DNA from: Pogona vitticeps
Lineage: Eukaryota > Chordata > Lepidosauria > Squamata > Agamidae
Assembly (NCBI RefSeq): GCF_051106095.1
Contig: NC_135789.1
Location: 24,423,764-24,487,763 of the forward strand
Direction of reading: 5' to 3'
Length of the DNA stretch: 64,000 nucleotides
Shown here: positions 22,756 through 34,000 of the stretch, in pieces
Layout: each line of letters begins with the position of its first letter
Position numbering within the stretch: the first letter of the stretch is position 1
The notes under the pieces: model-generated
Database searches by the model: none
What the model was told of the DNA's origin: nothing
What the model saw: the letters and a program-made list of their open reading frames with translations, nothing else
Position numbers and translations under genes: made by a program

Positions 22756-23397
22756 TCAGGTTATACCTTGGAGCAGATTCAGTGCACCTTTGTGAAACTG
22801 ACACCTCCAGTCTGCACCTCTCTTCCCCCAAGTTCTGATCCTCTGCATCAGTTCAGTGGGGTTCCCAAAGCCGGCACCATCAGAAGCCACCAGGTTTCAA
22901 ACGCCATGAGCCGGCGTGATGCTTGCCTTCCTCAAAAAAATGCTCTTAAAGCAAAAGGTTCAGGGGTAATTCATGTGTTTGTGGGGATTTCCTGAAATCC
23001 AGATTAGAGAATACATCCTTGCAGATGAAGTTACCAGGTCAATCGAAAACCATTCCTGTAAATTCTGGAACCGGTCCCAAGACCTAGGGGTAAACTCTCG
23101 AGTTAGCACAGTAACTCCAAAATTATGCACATCAGAGAGAAAGAGAGACAGGCAGACAATACACAGATGCTATGGATAACTGGGTGGGTGGATGTGCTTC
23201 AGGCCGGGCATTACTTGGATGGGAAAAGACCACCAGGGAAGAGCAAGAGTCTCCAGGGAGGTCAAGGAAAGGATTCGGCTTGAAATTATGGGTAATTATA
23301 CTGGCAAGAATCCAGGAGGCAGCCAATTGATTCTATATCCTGTACTGCGCTCTGGCGCCATCACTTCAGATGGCCATTTCAGGTACTGCAGGAGCTG

Positions 23398-23535
23398 AAC
23401 TGCTGGATAGTTCAGGGGGTTGAGGTTTCTGGCTGCGGAGCCAGAGGTTTGATTCCCTCCACGGTGCCTCTTTTGAGAGTGGCTGGACTCGATGATCCAT
23501 AGGGGGTCCCTTCCAGTTCTGCAATTCTAGGATGA
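23398..23535 (+). mobile_element. tRNA-derived SINE with CR1-type tail, sense copy
   Basis: The head reads TGGATAGTTCAGGGGGTTGA with CTGGCTGCGGAGCCAGAG as the anticodon-arm remnant and GTTTGATTCCCTCC as box B. The tail is GGACTCGATGATCC then GGGTCCCTTCCAGTTCTGCA and ATTCTAGGATGATG. This is the clearest copy in the window for reading the family's structure. Confidence 0.75.
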
Positions 23536-25990
23536 TGACCACGACGATCCCACTTTCCACTCAGGCGGAAGCCCTCAAGCTAGCTAAGCTGGCAATAAAA
23601 ACACCATACAAAATCACATTAAAATAATCCTTAACAAGCTGTTTTGAAACCTCTGGGGGATGCTTCAGATCCTTCGGTTTGAGGTGGCAAAGGAGCAGGG
23701 GGGGGGGATGTGGGGGGGTCGCAGGAGGAGTGGCGTGCCGTTTGAAACTCCCCGACAGCCAGGAAGGACTGGGGAGCCGAACACCCACCATGCCAGATGC
23801 ATATAAATATTGCCCAAAATATCCCAGCCACGCACAGGCCCCTTCTCGTGTTGAAATAAGCATCGCATTTTAATCAGCAAGGGACATGCTGCAAAAGGAA
23901 ACAGATCCCCCCCCCCGGTTCCAAGTTTCTTCTGCCCATCTCTCGGCCAATCTGCACATCCAGGGGTATGCGGGGGACACTCGTCACGGCCCCCCCACCC
24001 CACCCCATTCTGCTGTTCTTCTCCCGCCACGCCATGACCGACAGATTGGGCAAGAGGCGCCTCGCCCACCAGCCGGAACGAGGCCTCACGATCCAGGCAC
24101 AAGGCTTTTAATTAAAAACAGCCGTGCCCCCTCGACGCCTTGATTCCTTTAGATGATTATAAATATTGCTATGAACAGGAGGCGAGAACCAGCCAAGCGG
24201 ACAATGACAGAGAAAAGCAGAATGCCGAAGGGAAAGGGTTGGGTTCCCCCCCACCTCCAGGGAGAGGGCTCCTCTTTTCTGGGCTTCTCGAACAAGATGA
24301 ACGGCCAAGATGCGCGGCAGACAGGCGGCCTTGCAATGGCTGGCACGAGCCGCTCGGAGTTGACAGGGACAGACAAACGAGTGCAAACAAACACCCTTTA
24401 CCAATCGAGCCGACGGTCCCCACCGCCTTGCCTCTTCTTGTTATGTCCCATCAAGGCACTTCCAATTTGGGACAATTTCAACCACCTCCAAGGGTCCTAT
24501 ATCACATCTGGCAGACTTAATGTCATGGCTTCCTTTACAAGTCAGTCCTTCTCGTGTCCTGTCTTCCTCTTCCCCTGCTGCCTTCCATTTCCCCAGCATC
24601 CCTGACTTTTCCAGCAAGATGACCAAAGGGCAATTATTTCAGCGGAACTGTTTTCATAATGCCCGAGGTATGTTTTAATACAAGGCACTCCCTAACCTTT
24701 TGGCTTTCTGGGAACGCTGGATTATAACGGAGGCTGCAAAGGCACCATACGTCAGAGGCTGCAAAGGCACCAGAGTTCACAGGACAGACGTCCTGAGGCT
24801 TTCTGGACAGCAGTGACTCCGCACCCTTCCATCACGGTCCCCCAGGCGCCTGTTTGCAGCTCTGCCTTCAGTTAACCTTGGAAGAGGTTGACTCAGCCTC
24901 CAGCCCCACGAAAATCTAGCCACTAGGGAGCACCGCTTTAGAAATGTCGAGGTGAATGCATGGCCCTGCAGACTATTTCTACCCCAGTTTTTGCAACCAC
25001 CACCTTGGTTTGCAAGGCGGAGGCTGCAGAGGTTTACAGTCTTCCCTCTCTCAGCAGGGAAAGAGCTTGTCTGGAAGAGGACAGAGCTATGCCTTGCTTT
25101 GGGCAAGACACATGGGGGCTCTTCGGACTGACTTAGACCAAAAAAAATAGAGTGACAGGCAGTCTTTAGGTCAGGAGCATCGGAGATCCAAGGGTTAGAT
25201 GAGAACACAAGGCAAAACTGGCAAGACGCTGTCCGTTGGCTTTTCTTCTGGCGCACAACATCCCACACTGCGGGCCAGTTTCAAAAATGTGGACTGCACT
25301 ATACCAGAACAGTGGCCATCGTTAACCTAAGATGACATCATCCAGCTATTTCAAGGACACCCAGTTTCCCACACACATACAAAGTTCTTATCCCTGCGAA
25401 GTCTTTCCCTCACCCACCGAGAACCTGCAAGGATTCTGAACCTTCCCCAGGACCAGAAAAAGTGGTTTCCTTTCCTTTCCCAGAAAACTCCCTTCACTAA
25501 ATCACAGTCCACCAACATGTGTAACCCCATCAAAGAGATCCGCGCCCCACGGCTGACAACGGCAGGGCCATTTCGCAAGGCTTCGGAGTGGTGCTGTTGA
25601 TCAGCCCCCCCTGTGGCAAAAACGCAGGCGGATGGGCCTGCAACCTGGGGAGACTGCGATGGCCCTGTCGAGGCTCCTGGGTGTCACCCAACAGCTGTTC
25701 TTGACAGTCGGTTCAATGAAGACCTCTTTCCTTGGTCACCTTCTTCCAAGTCCTGAAACTCTTGGGAACTCTGCCTCTGATGGACCAAATCCTTAGACAC
25801 TGACAGCCCTTTCTGAGTGTTACAGGAAGTGTGAGAATTGTCCTGAATAGTAATATTTTAACGCCCTTAATATATAGAGTAAGATTTCCTTATCTGCGGG
25901 ATCAGTATCCACTTTTAAGCATTTATTCAGAAATAATCTAAGATTTTATATGATTCTTGCAGCATTTTCCCATCCTTCCCTAAATTTCAT
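23536..25990. other. Unassigned intergenic sequence
   Basis: No gene recognised. GC-rich unique DNA alternates with AT-rich patches near 23570-23650 and 24100-24180. The end of the stretch (25850-25920) has CTTATCTGCGGGATCAGTAT, probably a scrap of the pogo-like MITE family. Confidence 0.4.
24100..24180. promoter_or_regulatory. AT-rich regulatory-like patch
   Basis: Holds the palindrome TTTTAATTAAAA (24106-24117) and GATGATTATAAATATTGC shortly after, flanked by GC-rich unique sequence. Confidence 0.25.
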
Positions 25991-25994
25991 GGTC

Positions 25995-26200
25995 CATCAA
26001 TATACTGCCCAGTGGGATCATTCCAGGTTCTTTCGTGATTCGTTTATATCCCTCCTTTCTTTTAACGGTTTCCGTTTGTCCCCCCAACGACTTGGGAAGG
26101 CAAGCTTGAGCTCTGAGGGTGTAGCCCATATTCAGCTCGGTTCACTAGCAAGCAGATTTGAACCCGTGTCTCCTGAGACACAGGTCTAGCAAACAACTGC
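25995..26200 (-). mobile_element. SINE remnant, antisense
   Basis: TATATCCCTCCTTTCTTTT is followed by a reversed tRNA-like segment (GATTTGAACCCGTGTCTCCT) near 26153. Strongly eroded. Confidence 0.4.
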
Positions 26201-26343
26201 CTGCACCCCACTGCCCACCCAGACCCCATCATCTTCCTGAGCTGCTCCCCCAGGAAGCACAGAGGAGTGCTTCCTAAGAGAGGGAGCAGAGGAGCCTTTA
26301 CAAGTCTGAAAACAAAACCTAGCTGTGCTCCTTTCACTTCCAA

Positions 26344-26660
26344 GGTTCAAGGTAAAGATTCCCCTTGACATTGAGTCCAGTCGTGTCTGACTCTAGGGGG
26401 CAGTGCTCATCCCCGTCTCCAAGCCGTAGAGCCAGCGTTTGTCCGAAGACCGTTTCCGTGGCCACGTGGCCGGCGCGACTAGAGACAGAACGCCATGACC
26501 TTCCCACCGAGGTGGTCCCTATTTATCTACTCGCATTTTTAGATGCTTTCAAACTGCTAGGACAAGCGACGGGAGATCACTCCGTCGCGTGGATTCGATC
26601 TTACGATGGCTGGTCTTCCAACCTTGCAGCACAGAGGCTTCTGAGGTTTGACCTGCAGTG
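26344..26660 (-). mobile_element. BovB-tailed squamate SINE, antisense
   Basis: GAGTCCAGTCGTGTCTGACT is the reversed BovB-type tail, followed by CTAGGGGGCAGTGCTCATCC, CCACCGAGGTGGTCCCTATT and CGTCGCGTGGATTCGATC (reversed box-B-like). I know this order as a frequent squamate repeat, but the exact family name is uncertain. Confidence 0.6.
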
Positions 26661-26944
26661 CCACTTCCTCCCTTTAGCTTCAAACCAGAGCTCAATTCCA
26701 GGTGAGGGTTTTTTTGCCTTCAGAAACACCCGGGAGCTTTCGCCAGGGGTAACAGCAAACAGCCGTTGAGAGGCTAGACATGGAGGGTCATCCATGGGTC
26801 TCATCCAGCCTGAAGGATGGGACAGGACTGGTTTAGCTGAAAATTCATTATGGGCCCAGCAACAAGGAAGGGGTCACTCTTAGACTATGCTATTTTTTAA
26901 AAAAGCAACCTTCCTTCTGTTCTAGTGCTATTATGACATCTGTT

Positions 26945-27184
26945 TCTCAATATCCGCAGGGGATCAGTTCTAAGTCCGTCCCCCCCCATTGATGCTGAAA
27001 AACGTAGGTAAGAGCAAACGCTAGCAAGCACTATACACAGCATGGTCTTTGGCTCTCTCTAGTGGCCAGCTCTGGTAAGATCATCTTTAAAATTATGTAT
27101 TTCAGGGATTTTAAAAAACATTTTCAGACCGTGGATAAGTGAATCAGCAGATAGTGATTCGTGGATAAGCGAGTCCTACTGTAC
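26945..27184. mobile_element. pogo/Tigger-like MITE
   Basis: Left: TATCCGCAGGGGATCAGTTC. Right: CGTGGATAAGTGAATC then GATAAGCGAGTCCTACTG followed by TA. The internal CTCTCTAGTGGCCAGCTC recurs in the copies at 50796 and 53083. Confidence 0.7.
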
Positions 27185-28419
27185 ATAAAACATTACTATT
27201 GATAAGAAAAGCATGTGTTTGTAGTTTTACACGCAACAGCATTACATGCAAATTTAAGAAATACGGTGGCTACAGAGCCGGTGACAAATTTCCTTTCCTT
27301 TTTCAGCCTCTCGGGTTTCCCTCTAAACAGACTTTAATTTATTCGCACAGAAAGTGGCCAGCCCAGACTGGCAAGACAGACACGTTAATGTTATTTTCAC
27401 AGGGTGTTTCTGCATTCAAATGTTTTTCAACAGCGGCAAAGGAAGGAAAGAGCCCTTCCCTACAAATGCCTGCAACTTGTCGCTACTTTTAAATAAATTA
27501 AATCAGCCGCCTCTACTGATTGACTTACCCAGTACTTTACAGGGAGATAAATGGAGCACACCCTCTAGCCGTGGGTACCAAACGATGCTGCTAGAAGGAA
27601 GAGCGGAGCAGGTGCTCGCCCAGGCAAATCAGTCTACTCTGAGAGTGTCTTGTCTGATTACTGCGCGGCCGCTGAAAGCAGGCGAAACAGAGAACGTTTC
27701 AGTCCATAATGTGCAATTCAAAGTGTACGCCTCAGAGCTCTGGGAACTAAATTTTCCCCTGAACCAAAATCTGTAAAGATGGGTGTCTACCAAGCGTACC
27801 CTGCGCTATCTATTCTGCATCTCGCTGCGAACGCTCCCGACGAATTCTTTCCATCCGCCGTGGTTGGCAGCTGCTCTAAGCGGTGGGCTTCCTGCCCAAA
27901 CATGGTGGAGGCAGCGATGGAGGGCTTGATAGCCTCTGAGGTCCTTCTCAAACTGTGGCTTTCTGTCTTTCTGACCTGCTGGGCGCAAATTAGATGGAAG
28001 TGCGAAAGATTAGCCTCAAACTTTTACATTTGCTCAGTACAAAAATCAATGGGGAGGGTGCTGCTTTCCAGATGTGGGTAGATTCCCGACTACCCCGTTC
28101 ACAAAACCCACTGCATTTTTAAAGTAAGAGAAAATGCACAAATTAGCCTCTTGGATTATATTCCTCCCTCTAGCCTCAGTCTCTCTCTGGCTAGCAAAAA
28201 AAAAAATCTAAAATATGCTTTTTGACCATGCTGAGATTCCCTACCCCTTGGTACCCAAACCTCTGAAATCAGAAATGCAAATTCCTCAGCCACATCTTTC
28301 CATCCCCTTTTAGGCAGAAAGCAGAATCCCACCCCCCACCCCAAAGCTTAAAGTTTTCACAGTCAAAAATCAAGGTAATCCAAGGCGAAAGTAAAGCTTT
28401 GGCAAAGTGACAAGGAGTC
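27185..28419. other. Unassigned sequence beyond the RABGEF1 3' end
   Basis: Two open frames on the plus strand (27354-27776 and 27779-28081) lack recognisable domains. A few CpGs near 27660 and 27830 do not form an island. No gene called. Confidence 0.4.
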
Positions 28420-28439
28420 TTGGTTGTACAGGCTTTCAT

Positions 28440-28445
28440 TTTATT
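28440..28445 (-). terminator. RABGEF1: Distal poly(A) signal AATAAA of RABGEF1
   Basis: The minus strand reads CAAATAAAATGAAAGCCTG, a canonical hexamer in a typical 3'-end context. It lies 2.25 kb past the stop. No other gene lies between. Confidence 0.55.
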
Positions 28446-28875
28446 TGACAGCAGTTGCAGTAACAGCGGCTATAATATGGTTCAGGAGTGAAAAGGTGTA
28501 CCTGGAAACCAAAATTAGCACCTAAGGTGTCACGCAAGGAGGCAAGTGGTCCAGAAGGGAAGTTTCGGACCAGGAAGGAATCTTTTCTAGAACAGACAGG
28601 GACGAACACCTAGCTAGGTGACCCACTCATTCACATAAGTTAAGGGTAACTAACTTTTGAGGAGTCTGAAAAGCACATCGCTCAGATCAAATTTAAAAAG
28701 AAAGGTTCTTCCTTGGACGAACACAAAACAGAGCGCAGTCTTGGTCTGACCCTATTGCACACACCCCCAAAAAATATACACCCAGGGAAAGCTATAAAGC
28801 CTGCACAGATGCGTTTAAAGATGTGGCTTGGGAATAGAAGTCCCTAACAAGACTAGGAGATCAACTTCAAAGTAA

Positions 28876-28881
28876 TTTATT
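28876..28881 (-). terminator. RABGEF1: Proximal alternative poly(A) signal AATAAA of RABGEF1
   Basis: The minus strand reads GCAATAAATTACTTTG, with a T/G-containing stretch (TCTTGTTAGGG) about 30 bases further on. Its use would shorten the 3' UTR by about 430 bases. Which of the two signals dominates cannot be told from sequence. Confidence 0.4.
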
Positions 28882-30690
28882 GCTCCCACAGACAAAATTA
28901 AGATAAAAAAGGAACTTCGAGGAAAGTAGTTTAGGTATTTTTCTTTTTAAAAAGTGTCCCATTGCAACACAAGAGAAGTTAACACTGTAAACAGGTTTTT
29001 GCTTATCAACTATCTTCCATGGAGTGTCTTCCCCCTGGATCAGAGGACATCTCCCACAATCTGGGGGGGGGGGGTAGAAGACCCACACGTGAGGAAGATG
29101 TCTCCAGGGAAGGCCGGTTTTCCTAGATATTTGTCAGTGCTGTCCACGTGTTACCGTGGGTGGGCCAACCCCTTGCTCTCCCAAGTCTCACAAAGACACA
29201 CAAGAGATGAATTTAGTGGCCGAGAGCATAAGCACTGCTTCTGTTCTTCCAGAAAAGGCAAAAGTGAAGATGATTCAACCAGCAGAACAATCCAGGTTAT
29301 TAAGAACACTGGAAAGCCTGTACTTAAGGGAGGCAGAAACCAACAACAACAATCACCCTCCCCCCCCCCCGAAACAATGCATTCAACAGTGATATAGATA
29401 TATATAGATATATATCTACATGTTTCAGAGGAAACAGCTCTTCCTTTCCCCTCTTCAGTACTGCTAAATAATCCATGGAGGTCCAGGAAGAGCCGAGATC
29501 AGCACGTCCTCCTCCTCCCCAACCCATGAATATTCAGGTCACCCTCCTGGATGCTGGGATGCAAACATCCATTTCTGCCGGGGTGAATCCCCGGGGAACA
29601 GTCCATCCAACTCACCAAAAAGCGACCCAGGAAAGCTGGGCACGGATTCAACTCCCTGCTGATCTTCCCATCTCAAGGAGCAACTGTTACCACCCCAACC
29701 TATTCTTGGCAAGCCTTGCAGTGGGCTGACGAGAAGCCAGAAGGTTTTCTGGATTTTTACTTCTGTTTAGAAAGCAGGGGAGGAATGAGCACAGGGATAG
29801 CATCATTTCACTGGCAAAATGCATTCTTGGTTATTTTTTGGAGAGTTCACATCCCACAGATACGGAGGTTCCGGCTAACTGTATACTGCTCTTGAAACAT
29901 CCTCACTTGTGCTCCTGGGGCCAGCCAACACAAGAGAGAAGGGAAAGCTTATCTTTCTTTCGTTTCTTTCTTTTGGAAGAAAAATCAGATGAGAAGTCAC
30001 AAAGGTTAGAACGTCCTCAGTCCTGTTGTGGCCGAGTCAACAGGAGTTGTTTCCTACGATAGGGTGCTTCCTTCCTGCTTCCCCTCCCACCCAAAAGTTT
30101 CCTGGCATAAAACTGTAAGCAGCGAAGGAAAATGGAAAGGAAAAAACCAAATCTTTTTCAAAAGGCCATGCAAGCTAGACACTTCCACCCAAAACATTCA
30201 AGCTATTTACAGTTTTAAATATTTACTTTACAACAAAAGCCTTTTCCTGATAACTGAATGGTTTTAAGTACCTTTTAACGTGTTCACCTCCGAATTGGCG
30301 TTCTTTGCAAAATGCTGATAATATATGTTTCAAGAGGGGCAGGAGAGGTCTACCCCCCAAAAAAGTACATATAAACACAGGGAATTACACAACTGGAATA
30401 GAGGAGAATATCGCCAAATCATTTCTTCAAAATTATATTAAGGATTTTGTGTGGGGGTGGGTGTGTTTGTAAAAAAAGGAGAACGTTAAGTTTGGTTCAG
30501 GAGTGCAGAAACAGGCAGTCCCTCAGTTACCGATACTGATTAAAATAAATAGCTGTGGACAGGCTACCAGCCCATAGTACCTTTAACATGTGCTGATTTT
30601 AAACTCTTTTCTGTCCCTCTTTAAGCCCACCTTCCAAGGAGAGGAAAGCTGAGGGGAGGAACGCCGCCGGTGTGCCAGAATCCCAGATGA

Positions 30691-31089
30691 TCATCCGGCA
30701 TAAACCTGAGGCTGCAAGGGCGGGGGCAGTTTGTCGTTCTCCACGTTTTCCGAGTCAATGGCGGCCAAGGCGGGGTTCGGAGGCTTGATTTCCAGCGGGT
30801 ACCTTTCAACGATCTCCTGGACCTCCTTCGTGACCCCCTCGGTCCAGTCAATGAGGTCCCGCTCGAGCTTTTTGGCCTCGCTCACAATCCTCTCTTGCCT
30901 CTCGCTGAGTTGGGAGAGGAGGTCGAGGTTCCGGTACATCTGCCGGACCCCTGCGCACACGTCGGCCGGCCAGTGGTCGGGCTCTGGCTTTTTCGGAGAG
31001 GTCTGGCCCGACATGTAGCGGTCAAAGTCTTCCTGACTCAGGTTCAAGGACTGAGCGTCCAATTTCTCGATGAAGGCGACGGCGCAGCA
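30691..31089 (-). CDS. RABGEF1: RABGEF1 last coding exon: end of Vps9 domain, coiled coil, stop
   Basis: A strong polypyrimidine tract and TGCAG precede 31089. The exon encodes residues 360-491, starting [14 protein letters not shown]. It continues through a heptad-rich segment ([26 protein letters not shown]) that binds Rabaptin-5 in mammals, and ends [15 protein letters not shown] with TGA at 30691-30693. The 3' UTR continues leftward in the same exon. Confidence 0.97.
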   Translation of the reverse strand, partial: CCAVAFIEKLDAQSLNLSQEDFDRYMSGQTSPKKPEPDHWPADVCAGVRQMYRNLDLLSQLSERQERIVSEAKKLERDLIDWTEGVTKEVQEIVERYPLEIKPPNPALAAIDSENVENDKLPPPLQPQVYAG

Positions 31090-34000
31090 CTGCAGGGGGG
31101 GAAAAAAAGCCAGCGCGTGACAGACAGGCATGGAAAGAAGGGCCCAGGGTGAGCGCGGCCCACTCAGAGACGGCTTCCACCAAAAGGACCAGGCACGCCC
31201 TCCTGCCACGTGGTGGACTCAATCCAAGTCACCCGGGGACAGTACCGTGCGACTCAGCAGCATGGTTTAATTTTGCTCAACGGACAGCCCCAGCTCTGCG
31301 CTGAAATCTTTTTTAAAAGCCTCCTCTGGGAAATGTTTAAGCTGGAGGCGTGCAAACCCAGACTGAACCCCCCCTTTTGTCAAATGGACTCCCCCAGAAG
31401 ATGGAGGCCTCTCCTTTGTTGGAGCTTTCTGGACAGGCTGGTCAGCCACCTGCCAGCGGTACCTGCGTTTCCTCCATTGAGAAGGGGCTCTTTCCAGCTC
31501 CTTGCTAATTCTACCTTCCTGTGTTTTTTGATTTGGGTGGGCGTTTTCCTGCGCTCTCCCCCTCCTGCCCACGTAGCCCTCCCTGTACACGCTGCTATGA
31601 AAACTGTTGCTTAATCCATCCTTCTGTACTTTGTAGCTGAGGAAATATTCTTTGAACTAAGCCTCTGGCTTTCAAGCTCTTGCTAATTTCCCCTTGGTGT
31701 AAGGGCACGGCATAATCGCTGTGACATATTCTGATTTGAGATCCAAGATCTAAAAGCGGAGGGGGGGGAGGACCACTGAACACATGTCTGTGTTTCTGTG
31801 ATCATATGATCCTGGGTGGTGATAAGAACGGAAAAGGCAGCTTTCACAGAGTGCTGGAAAACCAGGGAATGATGTCAAAGGCCATGGGGGAGTAGAAGCG
31901 GCCCTATCTGCACCCCCTCATGCCCCAGAGAGAAAGACACCCACACCCTGCTTGCCAGGCATACTCACTAGGTTGGTAAAATAATAGCCATCCTCCCCAG
32001 ACATGAGCCGGCTGGGGTTGCAGAAACGGGTGATATACTGGATGTTTGACTGCAGGCGGGGCGGGTTGCCCTTCAGGACGATGTAGATGAGGGTGGGCAG
32101 GAAGTCGTCGGCCGACGCCGGCTCGTTCTTGGTGGTCCGGATGGCGGTGAAGATGTGCTTGCTGCAGCTGGTGATGCAGGCCAGCTTGTCCCGCGGGACC
32201 CGCTTGGAGTCCATCTCGATGATGTCTGTGGAACAGCAAAGACGCAAGCGTTAGGCGGCGCCTCTCTTGGACCGCTTCAAAAAAATAAAAATCACACAAA
32301 TGGCAAACTTTTATGAGTACAAAAAACAAAACCCCAATACCCCCTTCATCAGGCTGCGCATCACCAAGGAGCATGCAAAAAAAACAACACCTTGCCCAAA
32401 ATGCCAGGCAGAAGGTCTGTGCCAAGTCTGCTGGGATGAGATGAGCACAGACTCAGCTGGCAAGGTCCGCTGGGAGGTGTAATCTCAGGTATCCCTCCCT
32501 CGTCACCAGGGTTTAGAGTTTTCCATCCCGGACTCCGAACAAAGGATTTGCCAATGACTCTCTGTCTGCCCCTAAACACCACACCACTCCGCTGCAACCC
32601 GAGTCTGGATTCCCCTTGTGCAAGCAAACTCAGCACCAAGACTTGCCATTAATTTGGGGGGGGGGGGCTGTTTCCTCTACACTCTCCATAAAAGTACAAA
32701 GGCCAACTGGAGGAAGTGGGATTTTTACCCACAAAATCTCACGATCGGTACCTTGATAGAAGCACTTAAAAATCACACCATCTAGTGCTTCCTAATTCTT
32801 TCTGAAACAGCAAGCGGGCCCAAGGTCTAAGGCAGGTTTTGTAGGCATTGCTGGGACTCTTTCCTAGTGCTTAGGAAAATACGAGAACACTTCAGGGTGC
32901 TTTGGCTAACTCTCACGCCATCGCTCCTTCTGAAAGAACGGGCATCGTGAGTCAATCGTTGCAGGGCCCCCAAATACCTAATCAAGCTAATTCCCCGACT
33001 AATCAACTTGGCTAGAAAGTTGCCCTCAGTTCATCAGGAGGTTTTGTTGTTTGGGTTTTTAATTACTGTGACGACCAGTGCTGTTTCCCCCATGGAAGTC
33101 AGACAAGGCGGAAGGCCTCCAAGATTATGCAAGCTACTGCAGTATCACTATACACTCCCCCACTCCCTTTTTAAAAAAAAGCGTGTTTCCCTTAATACTA
33201 CCAGATTCATATAATCCATGCAAATTCCTGCAGGGGATCTGAGTATCTAAGTCAGCTTGGTTTTATTTAGTTCGGTGACTGCTCAATATAACGAAAGTCT
33301 CCTACAGGTATACGAGCCTCGCTTCTCACATGAGGGTGACTGCAGCCGGTCTCACTAAAAGGGGCAGCAAAACGGCCCCAGATCCCTAATCGGTCAGGTT
33401 CATTTGGTGAACCACGTCCATCACCCTGCAGCCCTTTTTTTTCCATACCTGTGATAGCTTTCACAACCACATCCGAGACTTCAGGGATCTCTTCGTTAAC
33501 GGGAACGCAGAGCATCTGTGGGGTCACCCAGTGCAAGGCCCTGCAAGCAAGATGGAGAGGGGGGGTTTGAGGGGTGGAGGAGAGAAACTAAGATCTGTTT
33601 GGAGTTCAGGGCTGCCCAGCTAAGCAATGGAGAGCAGCCAACATCCAGGGCTGGGTGAGCAAAACCCTGCACTGAGAACAGGAGGCTTTGGGGGTGGGGG
33701 GGAAGCAAAGCAAAGCCTCTAAAACTTGTTCCCTAGTAAGGGTGACGCGCGGATGTCCTTCCTGTTTTTCCCCAAGCGGACGCTGAGCTGCCTCTCTGCC
33801 TGTCCCCAGGACTACCTTCCAGAATCAATTTACAGGTGGCCCTTCATTTTATTCTATCCGAAACACAAGAGCACCTCTTATCATTTATAATTTCTCGTGG
33901 TTGTCCTGAAAAGAGAGCCTGAAACCTCTTCTACCCCCACCTCCTTGCACTCACACAGGTGGGTCGGTTCCGATATCAGAACGCAGTAGGATGGATGGCC

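Larger units (their letters stand above)
28420..30690 (-). other. RABGEF1: RABGEF1 3' untranslated region
   Basis: This is the sequence between the stop codon and the distal poly(A) signal, about 2.2 kb. It has no long conserved open frame and no recognised interspersed repeat. It contains A/T-rich tracts and a short TAGATATATA repeat near 29394-29420. The left border is an estimate, taken as about 20 bases past the signal at 28440-28445. Confidence 0.6.

Noticed and set aside
27354-28081. Two successive plus-strand open frames of 140 and 100 codons
   Set aside because: No domain or exon signals tie them together. Kept as unassigned sequence.
1-28400. Search for TMEM248, SBDS or another neighbour
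   Set aside because: No exon with recognisable sequence was found on either strand.
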